The notes beneath the pieces are model-generated. The model made no database searches, was not told where the DNA came from, and was given only the letters and a program-made list of their open reading frames with translations. Shown here piece by piece: positions 9,479-18,769 of a stretch of DNA of 44,501 nucleotides (its first letter is position 1; every line of letters starts with the position of its first letter). The DNA is from a virus: the IMG/VR virus record IMGVR_UViG_3300017737_000014, positions 1 through 44,501 of that record; one strand, written 5' to 3'. Both the position numbers and the translations under genes were made by a program.

Positions 9479-10401
9479 TGGCATATATTAGCGCATGGCA
9501 ATATTACGAGAATGAAGGTAACGCACCAGAAAATGAAAACTGGGGGTCTTATCAATACGTGAGCCTGGAAGATATTGTCAACAATTTTATGTTGATGTAT
9601 GCGGGCAACCATTCTTTAATTAACAACGAAGAGCGGTTTAAAGTTTTGTTTCATGCTAAAAGAGCAATTCAGGAACTAAACTACGATGCGTTTAAAGAAA
9701 TTAAAATATTAGAACTTCAAGTGTGTGACAATTTAAGATTTGTTTTGCCACCGGATTATGTTAACTGGGTAAGGATATCTATATATAAAGACGGTGTGCT
9801 TAGACCTCTTACTGAAAACATACAAACTAATTACAGCGATGCGTACTTACAAGACCATGAGTGTAAAATATTATTTGATGACCAAGGAAATGTTTTAAAG
9901 CCATCTACATCTTTAATTGATTTACAACGAATTGAAGGCACAAAAAAGAGTATTTACTTAAACCAAAACAGCCCTTACAACAATATGGAAGGATACTGCG
10001 TTGATGGGTATTGGTGCTTTGATTACGCCATTGGCGCTCGTTATGGTTTAAATACAGAAACAGCTAACTCTAATCCTACTTTTCGAATAGACTCAAAAAG
10101 TGGAGTAATTAACTTTAGCTCAGGAATGGCAAAAGAATTTTGCATCCTTGAGTATGTCTCAGACGGAATGGAATCTGGAGATGATTCTAAAATAAGCGTT
10201 AATAAATTGTTTGAAGAATATATTTATGCGTATATCCAGTTTGCTATATTGAATGGTAAGTTAGGGGTTCAAGAGTATATTGTAAATAGAGCAAGAAAAA
10301 GAAGCTCTGCTTTACTTAGGAATGCTAAAATTAGAATTAGTAACATACACCCTGGCAGACTACTTATGAATATGCGAGGTAAGGATAAATGGATAAAGTA
10401 A
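9478..10401 (+). CDS. Putative tail adaptor / tubular ring protein
   Basis: 307 residues, overlapping the preceding stop by one base (TAATG). Helical N-terminal half (VSLEDIVNNFMLMY, then FKVLFHAKRAIQELNYDAFK), followed by a beta region with FVLPPDYVNWVRISIYKDG, a pattern common in tail tubular or adaptor proteins of podoviruses, and a helical basic C-terminus (NRARKRSSALLRNAKIR). It lies between another connector-type gene and the stabilisation-type protein, one base before the next ORF's leader. A role in joining portal to tail is the likely reading. There are no catalytic residues to test this; the call is from family pattern and gene order. Confidence 0.58.
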   Translation: MAYISAWQYYENEGNAPENENWGSYQYVSLEDIVNNFMLMYAGNHSLINNEERFKVLFHAKRAIQELNYDAFKEIKILELQVCDNLRFVLPPDYVNWVRISIYKDGVLRPLTENIQTNYSDAYLQDHECKILFDDQGNVLKPSTSLIDLQRIEGTKKSIYLNQNSPYNNMEGYCVDGYWCFDYAIGARYGLNTETANSNPTFRIDSKSGVINFSSGMAKEFCILEYVSDGMESGDDSKISVNKLFEEYIYAYIQFAILNGKLGVQEYIVNRARKRSSALLRNAKIRISNIHPGRLLMNMRGKDKWIK

Positions 10402-10402
10402 T

Positions 10403-13400
10403 ATGCCTACTACTCAAAGAAATTTTATAGCTGGACGAATGAACAAGAGCGTTGATGAACGCCTTGTGCCTAATGGTGAATATATAAATGCTGTTAACGT
10501 TAGGCTTGGCTCTACCGAACAATCAGAAGTCGGGTCGGTTGAAAATTCAAAAGGAAATCAAAAGCTTACTTCAATAGAGTATTTAAACGTGCCACTAAGC
10601 TCAGAAGCAAAATGTATTGGCTCTTTACAGGATGGTCAGCGCGAAACAATAATATGGTTTGTGCACGACCCTGCGTTTACAGGCTCACCTACTGGGAAGC
10701 TCGACATGGTCGTTTCTTTCAATGTAGTGGAAAATACACTTAATTATCATTTAATAAGTGTAAATGACGGTGGAGGAGTTAACACAACTTTAAATTTTAA
10801 TGACAAGTTTTTAATCACGGGTGTCGATAGGGTGGATGACTTATTGTTTTTTACAGACAATATAAATCCCCCAAGATTTATAAATATTTTAAGACCCTAC
10901 GACATTCCAATAGGGACTCCTTTGGTTGATGTCTTTACATCTGAAGAGATATTAGTAATTAAAAAACCACCAGCCACATCACCATCTATATCTTTACGCG
11001 CCTTAAGTGGTGAAGAAAATTTTTTAGAAACAAGGTTTATTAGTTTTGCGTACAGATATCAATACGAAGATGGAGAATACTCTGCTTTATCCCAATTTTC
11101 AGAACCTGCTTTTCAGCCTGTTGGATTTGATTTTAGCACAGACTCAGGTCTTAACGAGGGCATGCAAAATGCCTTTAACTCAGTTCAGGTAACATATAAT
11201 TCAGGTTCAAATTTAGTAAAACAAATAGAAGTAGTATTTAAAGAATCTACAAGTAGTGTTATAAAATCTATTGAAAAATTTAACAAGGAAGAATTAGGTC
11301 TGGCTAACAATACAAATTATAATTTAGATTTTACAAACAGTAAGATATTTACCGTGTTGCCCAATACTGAAATAGTAAGGTTGTTTGACAATGTTCCTTT
11401 AAAAGCTCAAGCTCAAACTATTATGGGTAATCGGTTGGTTTATGGCAACTATGTTGACGGTTTTGATTTAATTGACTTAAACACAAACCCAGTAAAATTA
11501 GAATACACCGTTGGTTTAGTGTCTGAAGAGATTGGAGCTGGAGATGTTTCTGATGAAACTGCTCCGCAAGATTATTCTATTGATGGCCCTGTTACAATAC
11601 AAAATGCAAGAGTTAATTTTGACTTAAATGGATTGGAATTGAAAGCTGGTGCTACCATTACTTTTGATATTCGTTTTGACCACTCTCAATTTAGTGGACA
11701 AACTCCTTTTCCTTCAGAAACAACTGACAATATAGACATATCATTTGCTTTTAATTTACCAAGTGATTTTAATAGTGTATATGAATTAGCTACAGACCCA
11801 TTATTTACTGAAAGCGTTGGGACAGCAGCCAATATAAAACCTGTTTCTGGTCAGCCAGGTGATGAAACTTCTTGTGACGGTACAACTTTTACAGATTCTT
11901 TCAACTGCTTGATACCTCAAAACTTAGATTCATTAACAAAATTTGCCAGCGGAATATCAGCTAACGGACAGGCAATACAGATATTTACTTCTCCAGGCAG
12001 TACTGAAATAGGTTTTTCATTGCTATCAATGGCTTATGTAGATGATATAACAACCCCTACACAAACGGTTTATGAGTATTATGACATATCGTCTGCCGAA
12101 GGGTTTTATTTAGGATTAGGTAATCCAAAAAGCTTACATAGTAATAGAGACTATGAAATAGGCATTGTGTATATGGATGAATTTAATAGGTCTACTACAG
12201 CTTTAGTTAGTCCTAATAATACCACGCATATTCCTTGTGCCCTTTCAAGCTTTGCTAACAGAATAAAGGTTGAAATACCGCCTACTCAGTTAGCTCCAAA
12301 ATGGGCTACAAAATACAAGTTTGTAATTAAACCTGATTTAGAAGATTATAATACAATATATACTAACATATTTTTTCTTGACCCCACAACTAATGCTACG
12401 TTCTTTTTATTAGATGGTGAAAACTCAAGGAAAGTAGAGGAGGGCGATAGGTTAATAGTAAAAAGAGATACGGAGGGGGCGACTACAAAATGTAGATTTG
12501 CCACAGTATTAGAAAAAGATGCTCAAACCGCAGACTTTTTAGACCCCGCTCCAAAAGATGGCCTTGGTGAAGATGTGCCTATCCCCGCTGGTACTTACAT
12601 GAAAATATTAGCTAATGATTTTAACATTATTCAAGGAGATAATCCTGTAATACAGGCAGGACAAAAGAAATCTACGGGGACAAGTGGTGGCTCATATCCT
12701 GTTGTTAGATACCCTTGTAACATTCCAGACCCCAATATATCTGGTAGTTTTATAGACTACACAATCCCTGCTGGCTCAAGAATAAAAATAGAAGCAGATT
12801 TTAATAGACCAGGGAAGGGGAGAAAGTGTGACGGCAGAAGATATCAATTAGACTTAAACTTGACTTCATCTCAAGAATATGAAAACTTTAAAGAATGGTG
12901 GGATGGAGATAATGTTGAGACAAGATTAGGAGATGGCACAGCAACTGTTTCTGGAGACCCTGATTGCCCCGTACCGTATTTTCAAAACTTTTATGACGCT
13001 TCTTTTGCGGCTGATGATAATGATATAGATAGAAACCCGTGTATTTATAATTGGAGATACTATAGAGACTCCACAACAAATGAATTATTATTATTAGTTA
13101 GCGGAACAAACTCGTGTTCCGGAGCAACAAACGGCTCAAGAGACAGAAGGGCTCGTGTTAGTTTAACCATTTCTGTATTTAGGGCAGACAACACTATTGT
13201 TTTTGAAACTCAACCAGAGGACGCTACTCCAGATTTGTGGTATGAGTCTTCTCAATCTTTTGAGATAGACACTGTAAATGGTTTTCATACGGGTAATGTT
13301 CAAAATCAAACCAGCGTACAATCTGCTGTTATTGACACTGCATTTTTTAATTGTTATTCTTTTGGCAATGGTGTGGAAAGTTACAAAATAAGAGACTCAA

Positions 13401-14836
13401 TAATAGGCAAAGAATTGGCTTTAGGTGAAAAAACCACCTCTACTTCTGAAATAGATTTTAAAGAAGCGCACAGATTTGCAGACTTAACTTATAGCGGTGT
13501 TTACAATGACGAGTCTAATGTTAATAAGCTGAATGAATTTAACTTAGGATTGTTAAACTTTAAACCTTTGGAAGATACGTTTGGCCCTATTAGAAAATTG
13601 GATGCAAGAGAAACAGATATACTTGTATTACAAGAAGATAAAATATCTTATGTATTAGCAGGGAAAAACCTTTTATCAGATTCAACAGGCGGAGGACAGG
13701 TAGCGTCAATTCCTGAAGTTTTAGGCACTCAAATCGCTCGCATAGAACAATATGGTATTAGTAACAACCCAGAAAGTTATGTTCAGTGGGGGTACGATAA
13801 ATTTTTTACTGACGCAAAAAGAGGTGTGGTATTAAAATTATCTGGCTCAGGACAAAGCGAGCAGCTTACAGTGGTGTCAGAATTTGGAATGAGGTCTTAT
13901 TTTAGAGATTTATTTATTGGAGCTCCAAACACCCAAAAGCTCGGAGGGTATGACCCGTATATGAACGAGTACGTTTTAAGCTCTAACATAGAAGAACTAC
14001 CTGTAGATGTTCAATGTTTTGGATGCGGTTTTAAAAGGACATTTTCAATTGAAACAGGGGAAACGATTGACTACTGCGTAAATACAGGTCAGCTTGTTGG
14101 GGATGTAAATGTAGATGTTATTATAACTGGAGGTAGCGCTTCGGTAATTGCTGAATATAATGGATTGTCTCAAAACATCTCATCAACAGGGACTCTTGTT
14201 ATTGACAAGAACATAGTAAACAACGAAGAAGTAAGTATATCTTTAGGAGGAGTTACTGGAGCTATAGTTTCCGTTACAGTTAACTGTCCCGTTGCAGAAG
14301 AAATTACGATTACTCAAGTTTGCATTACAAATGCTACAGATGCAGGGCAATTTATACATAATGATTACAGATGGGTAGATGGAACTTTTGTTTCTCCACT
14401 TCACTCTGAGCAAGTAGAATTTATAGATGATACTGCATCTATAATTGTTTCACAATTTTCATCAATTACAGGGCCGCAAGGTGCAGGAGTAATTCCTGCA
14501 GATTCTGCTGATGTAAGTGTTATTAGCAGAAAAGCTCCACAAGATGATTTTGTTTTTGACCCTGCACAAAACGAATTATATTATTTAAGGACAGACACGG
14601 TTTATCAAAACACTCCCGCAGATATAATAAGTCTTTTGAATGCTGCTGTTTCATTAACTATTGATAGCTCTCAAGCGCCAATGGCATATTCGGGTGAATT
14701 TCCAATGCCTAATTCTGGAAAATACCTATATTTGATATATGATTACAGAAGCTCAGTAGAGGCTACTTTATGCTATTCTACAGCAGACTTAGAAGATGTT
14801 TGCTGTAATTGTAACGAACCTATACCACTATTCTAA
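10403..14836 (+). CDS. Large tail stabilisation-type structural protein
   Basis: 1477 residues. The opening, with NFIAGRMNKSVDERLVPNG and EYINAVNVRLGS, is characteristic of the large stabilisation/hub proteins of crAss-like and related marine podoviruses. The body is beta-rich and acidic, with propeller-like short repeats in the first third (FDKFLITGVDRVDDLLFFTDN), Cys pairs scattered between 490 and 900, and a C-terminal segment (about 1190-1470) rich in Cys and beta strands that ends CCNCNEPIPLF. It should sit below the ring proteins and carry tail appendages. The stop overlaps the next start (TAATG). The Cys-rich C-terminus resembles the beginning of the next protein (CPTCAVPCGQ), which could reflect a shared interface. 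Confidence 0.72.
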   Translation: MPTTQRNFIAGRMNKSVDERLVPNGEYINAVNVRLGSTEQSEVGSVENSKGNQKLTSIEYLNVPLSSEAKCIGSLQDGQRETIIWFVHDPAFTGSPTGKLDMVVSFNVVENTLNYHLISVNDGGGVNTTLNFNDKFLITGVDRVDDLLFFTDNINPPRFINILRPYDIPIGTPLVDVFTSEEILVIKKPPATSPSISLRALSGEENFLETRFISFAYRYQYEDGEYSALSQFSEPAFQPVGFDFSTDSGLNEGMQNAFNSVQVTYNSGSNLVKQIEVVFKESTSSVIKSIEKFNKEELGLANNTNYNLDFTNSKIFTVLPNTEIVRLFDNVPLKAQAQTIMGNRLVYGNYVDGFDLIDLNTNPVKLEYTVGLVSEEIGAGDVSDETAPQDYSIDGPVTIQNARVNFDLNGLELKAGATITFDIRFDHSQFSGQTPFPSETTDNIDISFAFNLPSDFNSVYELATDPLFTESVGTAANIKPVSGQPGDETSCDGTTFTDSFNCLIPQNLDSLTKFASGISANGQAIQIFTSPGSTEIGFSLLSMAYVDDITTPTQTVYEYYDISSAEGFYLGLGNPKSLHSNRDYEIGIVYMDEFNRSTTALVSPNNTTHIPCALSSFANRIKVEIPPTQLAPKWATKYKFVIKPDLEDYNTIYTNIFFLDPTTNATFFLLDGENSRKVEEGDRLIVKRDTEGATTKCRFATVLEKDAQTADFLDPAPKDGLGEDVPIPAGTYMKILANDFNIIQGDNPVIQAGQKKSTGTSGGSYPVVRYPCNIPDPNISGSFIDYTIPAGSRIKIEADFNRPGKGRKCDGRRYQLDLNLTSSQEYENFKEWWDGDNVETRLGDGTATVSGDPDCPVPYFQNFYDASFAADDNDIDRNPCIYNWRYYRDSTTNELLLLVSGTNSCSGATNGSRDRRARVSLTISVFRADNTIVFETQPEDATPDLWYESSQSFEIDTVNGFHTGNVQNQTSVQSAVIDTAFFNCYSFGNGVESYKIRDSIIGKELALGEKTTSTSEIDFKEAHRFADLTYSGVYNDESNVNKLNEFNLGLLNFKPLEDTFGPIRKLDARETDILVLQEDKISYVLAGKNLLSDSTGGGQVASIPEVLGTQIARIEQYGISNNPESYVQWGYDKFFTDAKRGVVLKLSGSGQSEQLTVVSEFGMRSYFRDLFIGAPNTQKLGGYDPYMNEYVLSSNIEELPVDVQCFGCGFKRTFSIETGETIDYCVNTGQLVGDVNVDVIITGGSASVIAEYNGLSQNISSTGTLVIDKNIVNNEEVSISLGGVTGAIVSVTVNCPVAEEITITQVCITNATDAGQFIHNDYRWVDGTFVSPLHSEQVEFIDDTASIIVSQFSSITGPQGAGVIPADSADVSVISRKAPQDDFVFDPAQNELYYLRTDTVYQNTPADIISLLNAAVSLTIDSSQAPMAYSGEFPMPNSGKYLYLIYDYRSSVEATLCYSTADLEDVCCNCNEPIPLF

Positions 14837-16578
14837 TGGCAACAGAGGGAACATATTATTTAAACGGCCCAGACCTTGTTAGTTCTTCGGCAATATTTAC
14901 CGACCCTGACATGAATGTCTGTGCTCCAGATGGTTTTTATTCTAATGGCCAAATTGTTCGTGAACAAGTTAACTGCATATTGTTACCTCAACAAGACTGC
15001 CCTACGTGTGCAGTACCTTGTGGACAAATAGCTGGATTTTCAAGCAATGTAAATGGCACGTTTTTAGGGCAAACAAGTGTGGGGGCAGACTTGGGCGCTG
15101 TTATAATATATTCTATTGTGGGAAACTCAATTCCTGATGGCGTTCTTGTAACATACGATAATCAAACTTTTAATCAGCTGACATTTCAAGGAAACAACGG
15201 AACCCCCATTGGTTTAAATAGTACAATTGGAAGCCCTACATATTATGGTAGTGCTCAACGAACACCTACCACAACAAATAATTTACCTGTATACACAATT
15301 CAATCAGATGGAAATTACATTCAGTCTTCACTGCCAAACAGAAATATAGTTGTTGACTCCAACAATGTTGACCTTCGTGGCGGCGGCGGGGCGACTGTTT
15401 ACACTCAAGTAATACCAAAGGCGACATCTGTTTCAATAATGAACATAGATTACTTTGGCCCAATAGTAGGCACATTTTTTCAATACGAAGCAAGCTGTCC
15501 AGCTGCATTACCTTCATTTCAGGGGGCAGCTATAAAAGGAAATACAGATTGCGCCAATATTGATACAACTTATTATTTTGCTCCTAACGCAACGGTTACT
15601 GGAGCTTTTCCTAATCAAACATTTGTACCTGACACAAATACAGTACCTATTGTTGGTAACTATGTTTATTCAGATGCTAATGCTGGTAATGGATTGAACT
15701 TAACAGCAACGCCACAGTATATTATTTTAGCCGACAATAGTTATTTAGAAATTGTTCATGGTATTGTAGTTGCTGTAGGTGCTCAATGTACAAGTCCACC
15801 ATTACCATGTTCTGGGTCTCTAAATCCCCCCGTAGGAAATCAAGGGCACTATACGGTAGAATTAGACGCAGGCTCTACTCAAAATGACGTAGGCGCTGTA
15901 ATGGTATATTTTGACCCTCAAAGTTTTCCAGACGCAATTAGAGTAGAATATGACGGCGTATATTACAACACGCTTTCAACTCCTTCTTTAGGCTACAGAC
16001 AAAGTCAAAGTGGTATAGCTGGTGCGTTTACATTGTTGGGAGACCCTAATAATAATTGTTGGGCGGGTCAAGTAGGTACAAATACTTATAACAGGTCTAT
16101 TTTAAGGCCAACAAATACGTGGGCAGCAAATAATCCATCTACAGGAAACTACACTCTCAACACAACAGACAACCAAACAAATGCTGCTACACAAAATGTG
16201 TTTAGTTACATAGTAATACCAAAACCAAATGCTACCCCTAACATTGTTACTGTTGAGGTTTTAGGGCCATGCCCAGGCACAGGTTTTAATTTAGCTATTG
16301 ATTGTCCAATACAATTACCATCTTTTCAATCAAGTACCGTTCAATCTAATAACGATTGTACAGCTTCATTTTCTCAGGTATATTACTTTGCAAAAGATTA
16401 TGCAGATAGAGCTGATGCTACAGTGGTTTATCCTAAATTATACTACTTTGTATTTGAAGACCATGATGGTATAACACCATTAGCGCAAGGTATTTATATT
16501 ATGGATAACAATGATTTTATACAAGTAGATGCTAACGGAATAGTAATCGCCACTGGAGCGTGTGCACCAATACCTTAA
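14836..16578 (+). CDS. Tail protein with a tandemly duplicated beta domain; possible tail spike/fibre component
   Basis: 580 residues in two similar halves. Each has a Cys-flanked entry (CAVPCGQIAGF / PLPCSGSLNPP), a segment ending GADLGAVIIYSIVG...VLVTYDNQTFN or NDVGAVMVYFDPQ...IRVEYDGVYYN, then a YTQVIPKATSV / FSYIVIPKPNATP strand pair, then CPAALPSFQGA / CPIQLPSFQSS and an N-x-DC...YYFA unit. So one domain of roughly 250 residues is repeated. Beta-rich, Thr/Asn/Gly-rich composition and location in the tail block suggest an exposed, possibly receptor-contacting protein. No enzymatic depolymerase motif is seen. Translational coupling with the previous gene is likely (TAATG). Confidence 0.55.
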   Translation: MATEGTYYLNGPDLVSSSAIFTDPDMNVCAPDGFYSNGQIVREQVNCILLPQQDCPTCAVPCGQIAGFSSNVNGTFLGQTSVGADLGAVIIYSIVGNSIPDGVLVTYDNQTFNQLTFQGNNGTPIGLNSTIGSPTYYGSAQRTPTTTNNLPVYTIQSDGNYIQSSLPNRNIVVDSNNVDLRGGGGATVYTQVIPKATSVSIMNIDYFGPIVGTFFQYEASCPAALPSFQGAAIKGNTDCANIDTTYYFAPNATVTGAFPNQTFVPDTNTVPIVGNYVYSDANAGNGLNLTATPQYIILADNSYLEIVHGIVVAVGAQCTSPPLPCSGSLNPPVGNQGHYTVELDAGSTQNDVGAVMVYFDPQSFPDAIRVEYDGVYYNTLSTPSLGYRQSQSGIAGAFTLLGDPNNNCWAGQVGTNTYNRSILRPTNTWAANNPSTGNYTLNTTDNQTNAATQNVFSYIVIPKPNATPNIVTVEVLGPCPGTGFNLAIDCPIQLPSFQSSTVQSNNDCTASFSQVYYFAKDYADRADATVVYPKLYYFVFEDHDGITPLAQGIYIMDNNDFIQVDANGIVIATGACAPIP

Positions 16579-16582
16579 ATAT

Positions 16583-17386
16583 ATGTCAAATATAACAGTA
16601 ACATTTAGCGAAAATTCAAAAGGGTGGCCATCTTTTTATACTTACTATCCTGATTACATTCAGGGTATGAATCAGTTTTTGTATACATTTAAAGGCGGTA
16701 ACTTATACCAACACAACTCTGACAATGTTTCCAGAAACAATTACTACGGTGTTCAGGGAGAGTCTAAAATGACCAGTGTGTTTAATGAATCGCCACTTGA
16801 CAATAAGAAGTTTAAAACACTTATGCTTGAGGGAGATGATAGTTGGTCTGCAGAACTTTCAACTGACTTACAAACTAATGGCTTTATAGATGCCAGTTAT
16901 TTTGAGCAAAAAGAATCTGATTGGTTTGCTTTTGTTAGAAACAATTCTACAAATCCAGCTGGAGAAAATCAATACGCAATGCGTTCACTAACAGGTATTG
17001 GCGACAGCACAACTGCCAATAATGATACAACTACCGCTACAATAACTTTTAATTTAAACTTAGGCTCTATTATATCTATAGGAGACCAGTTGTTTTTTGC
17101 GGACAACACGCCTCCAGTTACTACGCTAACTCCACAATTTTGTGGACAAATAACGTCAGTTACATATAGTAGTATCACAAACACTTCAACTGTAGTAGTA
17201 GATAACCAGGTTCAAGGTGCAGTTCCGATTCCATCGCAAAACTTTTATTTTCTATATATAAAAGATGCTGTAGCGGAATCACAAGGAGTGTTAGGGCATT
17301 ACTGTGTTTTTGAATTAACAAACGATTCAACTGTGGCTACAGAGCTATTTGCTGTTAAATCAGAAGCTTTCAAAAGTTATCCTTAA
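16583..17386 (+). CDS. Tail-region structural protein, function unknown
   Basis: 267 residues from the ATG at 16583. An upstream in-frame start would overlap the previous gene and adds only seven residues, so I reject it. The first part (SENSKGWPSFYTYYPDYIQ, then GMNQFLYTFKGGNLYQHN) is aromatic-rich and is a recurring pattern in podovirus tail genes of this kind. The middle has NESPLDNKKFKTLMLEGD and a Thr/Ser-rich beta region. No catalytic motif is visible. It closes the connector/tail block: a new promoter box follows within 7 nt of its stop. Confidence 0.5.
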   Translation: MSNITVTFSENSKGWPSFYTYYPDYIQGMNQFLYTFKGGNLYQHNSDNVSRNNYYGVQGESKMTSVFNESPLDNKKFKTLMLEGDDSWSAELSTDLQTNGFIDASYFEQKESDWFAFVRNNSTNPAGENQYAMRSLTGIGDSTTANNDTTTATITFNLNLGSIISIGDQLFFADNTPPVTTLTPQFCGQITSVTYSSITNTSTVVVDNQVQGAVPIPSQNFYFLYIKDAVAESQGVLGHYCVFELTNDSTVATELFAVKSEAFKSYP

Positions 17387-17392
17387 AATTCT

Positions 17393-17400
17393 TATCTTTG
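17393..17400 (+). promoter_or_regulatory. Bacteroidota-type promoter -7 box
   Basis: TATCTTTG in the 23-nt gap before the ATG at 17410. A weak TTTC lies about 20 nt upstream at the -33 position. It would drive the cupin and internal virion protein genes. The predicted start of transcription would be very close to the ATG, giving a short leader. Confidence 0.62.
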
Positions 17401-17409
17401 TAGAAAAGT

Positions 17410-17946
17410 ATGGGTATATTAAGTGTATTCAAAAGGAAAAGGAAAAAACCTGAAGATATACTTCAATATGTTCACCAAAATAGAGGGTTATTGTGGGAAA
17501 ATATTAGTGTCTTTAAAGACACTGTATTGCAACACGAGGGAAGTGTAAAAAACCACACGCCTGAAATGGAGGAACTTATGCCTGTTGAGCACAATCTCCA
17601 AGATGGTCTATACACCAGGGAGATATTTATGCCGAAAGGGACACTGGTGGTTAGCTATATACATAAGCAAAACCACCCATCATTTTTTCTTAAAGGAGAG
17701 ATGTCAGTTCTTTTAGATACAGGTGAGGTAAAAAGAATTAAAGCACCAATGAAGGTGATGACTGAAATAGGAACACAAAGAGTTGCATATATGCACGAAG
17801 ATTGCACGTGGGTTTGTGTTTATAGGACAGATGCTGAAAATATTAAAGATGCGGAAAAGGAAGTTTATACAGAAAACTATAAAGACTTACCTGAACACGT
17901 TATAATAAATAAAGAACTACTATGTCAGGAGCAATTGCAGGATTAG
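17410..17946 (+). CDS. Cupin-fold phage protein
   Basis: 178 residues with a double-stranded beta-helix (cupin) region at about 65-150: GLYTREIFMPKGTLVVSY, then HKQNHPSFFLKGEMSVLLD, then a distal strand ending with Cys-Trp-Val-Cys before YRTD. HxxHP and a distal His (YMHED) could bind a metal, although the substrate is unknown. The basic N-terminus (FKRKRKKPED) is distinctive. Cupin proteins of this size recur among phage structural genes. The gene has its own promoter box, and a perfect 18-bp copy of the dispersed palindrome lies in frame as SVFKDT at residues 33-38. It overlaps the next gene by 25 nt. Confidence 0.65.
   Translation: MGILSVFKRKRKKPEDILQYVHQNRGLLWENISVFKDTVLQHEGSVKNHTPEMEELMPVEHNLQDGLYTREIFMPKGTLVVSYIHKQNHPSFFLKGEMSVLLDTGEVKRIKAPMKVMTEIGTQRVAYMHEDCTWVCVYRTDAENIKDAEKEVYTENYKDLPEHVIINKELLCQEQLQD
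17506..17523. repeat. Dispersed palindrome, perfect 18-bp copy (inside cupin gene)
   Basis: AGTGTCTTTAAAGACACT reads the same on both strands. The centre is TTTAAA, where other copies have TTCAAA. It encodes SVFKDT, the same hexapeptide as the copy in the 113-aa gene at 38803-39144, although the two proteins look unrelated. Confidence 0.9.
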
Positions 17947-18761
17947 CTATAGGGGTGGGAACAGCCACCATGAGCTTCGTTCAAGCTGGAAAACAAAAAA
18001 GAATGATGGAAGACGCTGAACGGGCGGCTCAACAAGCTATGGCTGAAGTTGAAAAAGAACTTACCAAAAATGAATATGAAGCTTTGGCTATTCAAAAAGA
18101 ACCATACGAGATTGCTCAAGATACACTAAAGTCGCAGGCAGCTACTGAGTTACAAGCTGTTAGAGAAGGCTCTCAGCGTGGAGTATTGGCTGGTTCACAA
18201 AGAGTAGGACAGGGAGTATTAGCGGCGGCTGGAGAACAGCGGACAGCTATGGGTAAAGAGCTTGGTGATTTAGACAAGTTGGTAGCGGCAGAAGAATCCA
18301 GGAAGTCAGACATTAAAGCTAACCTTAAGTTAGGGGAGGCTCAAGGGGCTCAACAAGCCATGAGAGATGCTCAGGCTGCAAGAGACGCTAACTTACAACA
18401 AGGTATAATGGGTGTGGCAAATGTAGCGCAACAGGGCTTATCTATGCTTCCAGATTATGGTATGAGTTCAGAGGCTCGTGATATTAATGCTATGCAGCGT
18501 GATGTTAAAAAATCCGCTAAGCAAGACTTCTTGAATGCCGGGGGTACAAGAAAAGAATTTAGACAAAGTTATAATCCAGATACTGCATTTCAACAGGCTA
18601 TAGGAGGAGTGACAATGACTCCAGGGCAGTTCAAAACATTTGGAAATAACAATATTGCATTTGATGAATTAGGTCAAATGTCGATGACAAATATTCAAGA
18701 CCAATTGCTTCAAATGACACCCGAACAAAGACAAATGATATCTGGTTTATTAGCCCAATAA
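17922..18761 (+). CDS. Putative internal virion (ejection) protein
   Basis: 279 residues. A hydrophobic Gly/Ala N-terminal segment (GAIAGLAIGVGTATMSFVQA, residues 3-22) is followed by a long Ala/Gln/Glu-rich helical region to about 170 and a polar Gln/Met-rich end. This layout, one membrane-active helix then coiled coil, is that of small podovirus ejection proteins (T7 gp14 or P22 gp7 type), which form a channel through the host envelope at DNA entry. It lies directly before two larger candidates for the same ejection apparatus, as in other podoviruses. The gene overlaps the cupin gene by 25 nt. The assignment comes from layout, not sequence identity. Confidence 0.55.
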   Translation: MSGAIAGLAIGVGTATMSFVQAGKQKRMMEDAERAAQQAMAEVEKELTKNEYEALAIQKEPYEIAQDTLKSQAATELQAVREGSQRGVLAGSQRVGQGVLAAAGEQRTAMGKELGDLDKLVAAEESRKSDIKANLKLGEAQGAQQAMRDAQAARDANLQQGIMGVANVAQQGLSMLPDYGMSSEARDINAMQRDVKKSAKQDFLNAGGTRKEFRQSYNPDTAFQQAIGGVTMTPGQFKTFGNNNIAFDELGQMSMTNIQDQLLQMTPEQRQMISGLLAQ

Positions 18762-18769
18762 TTATATAG

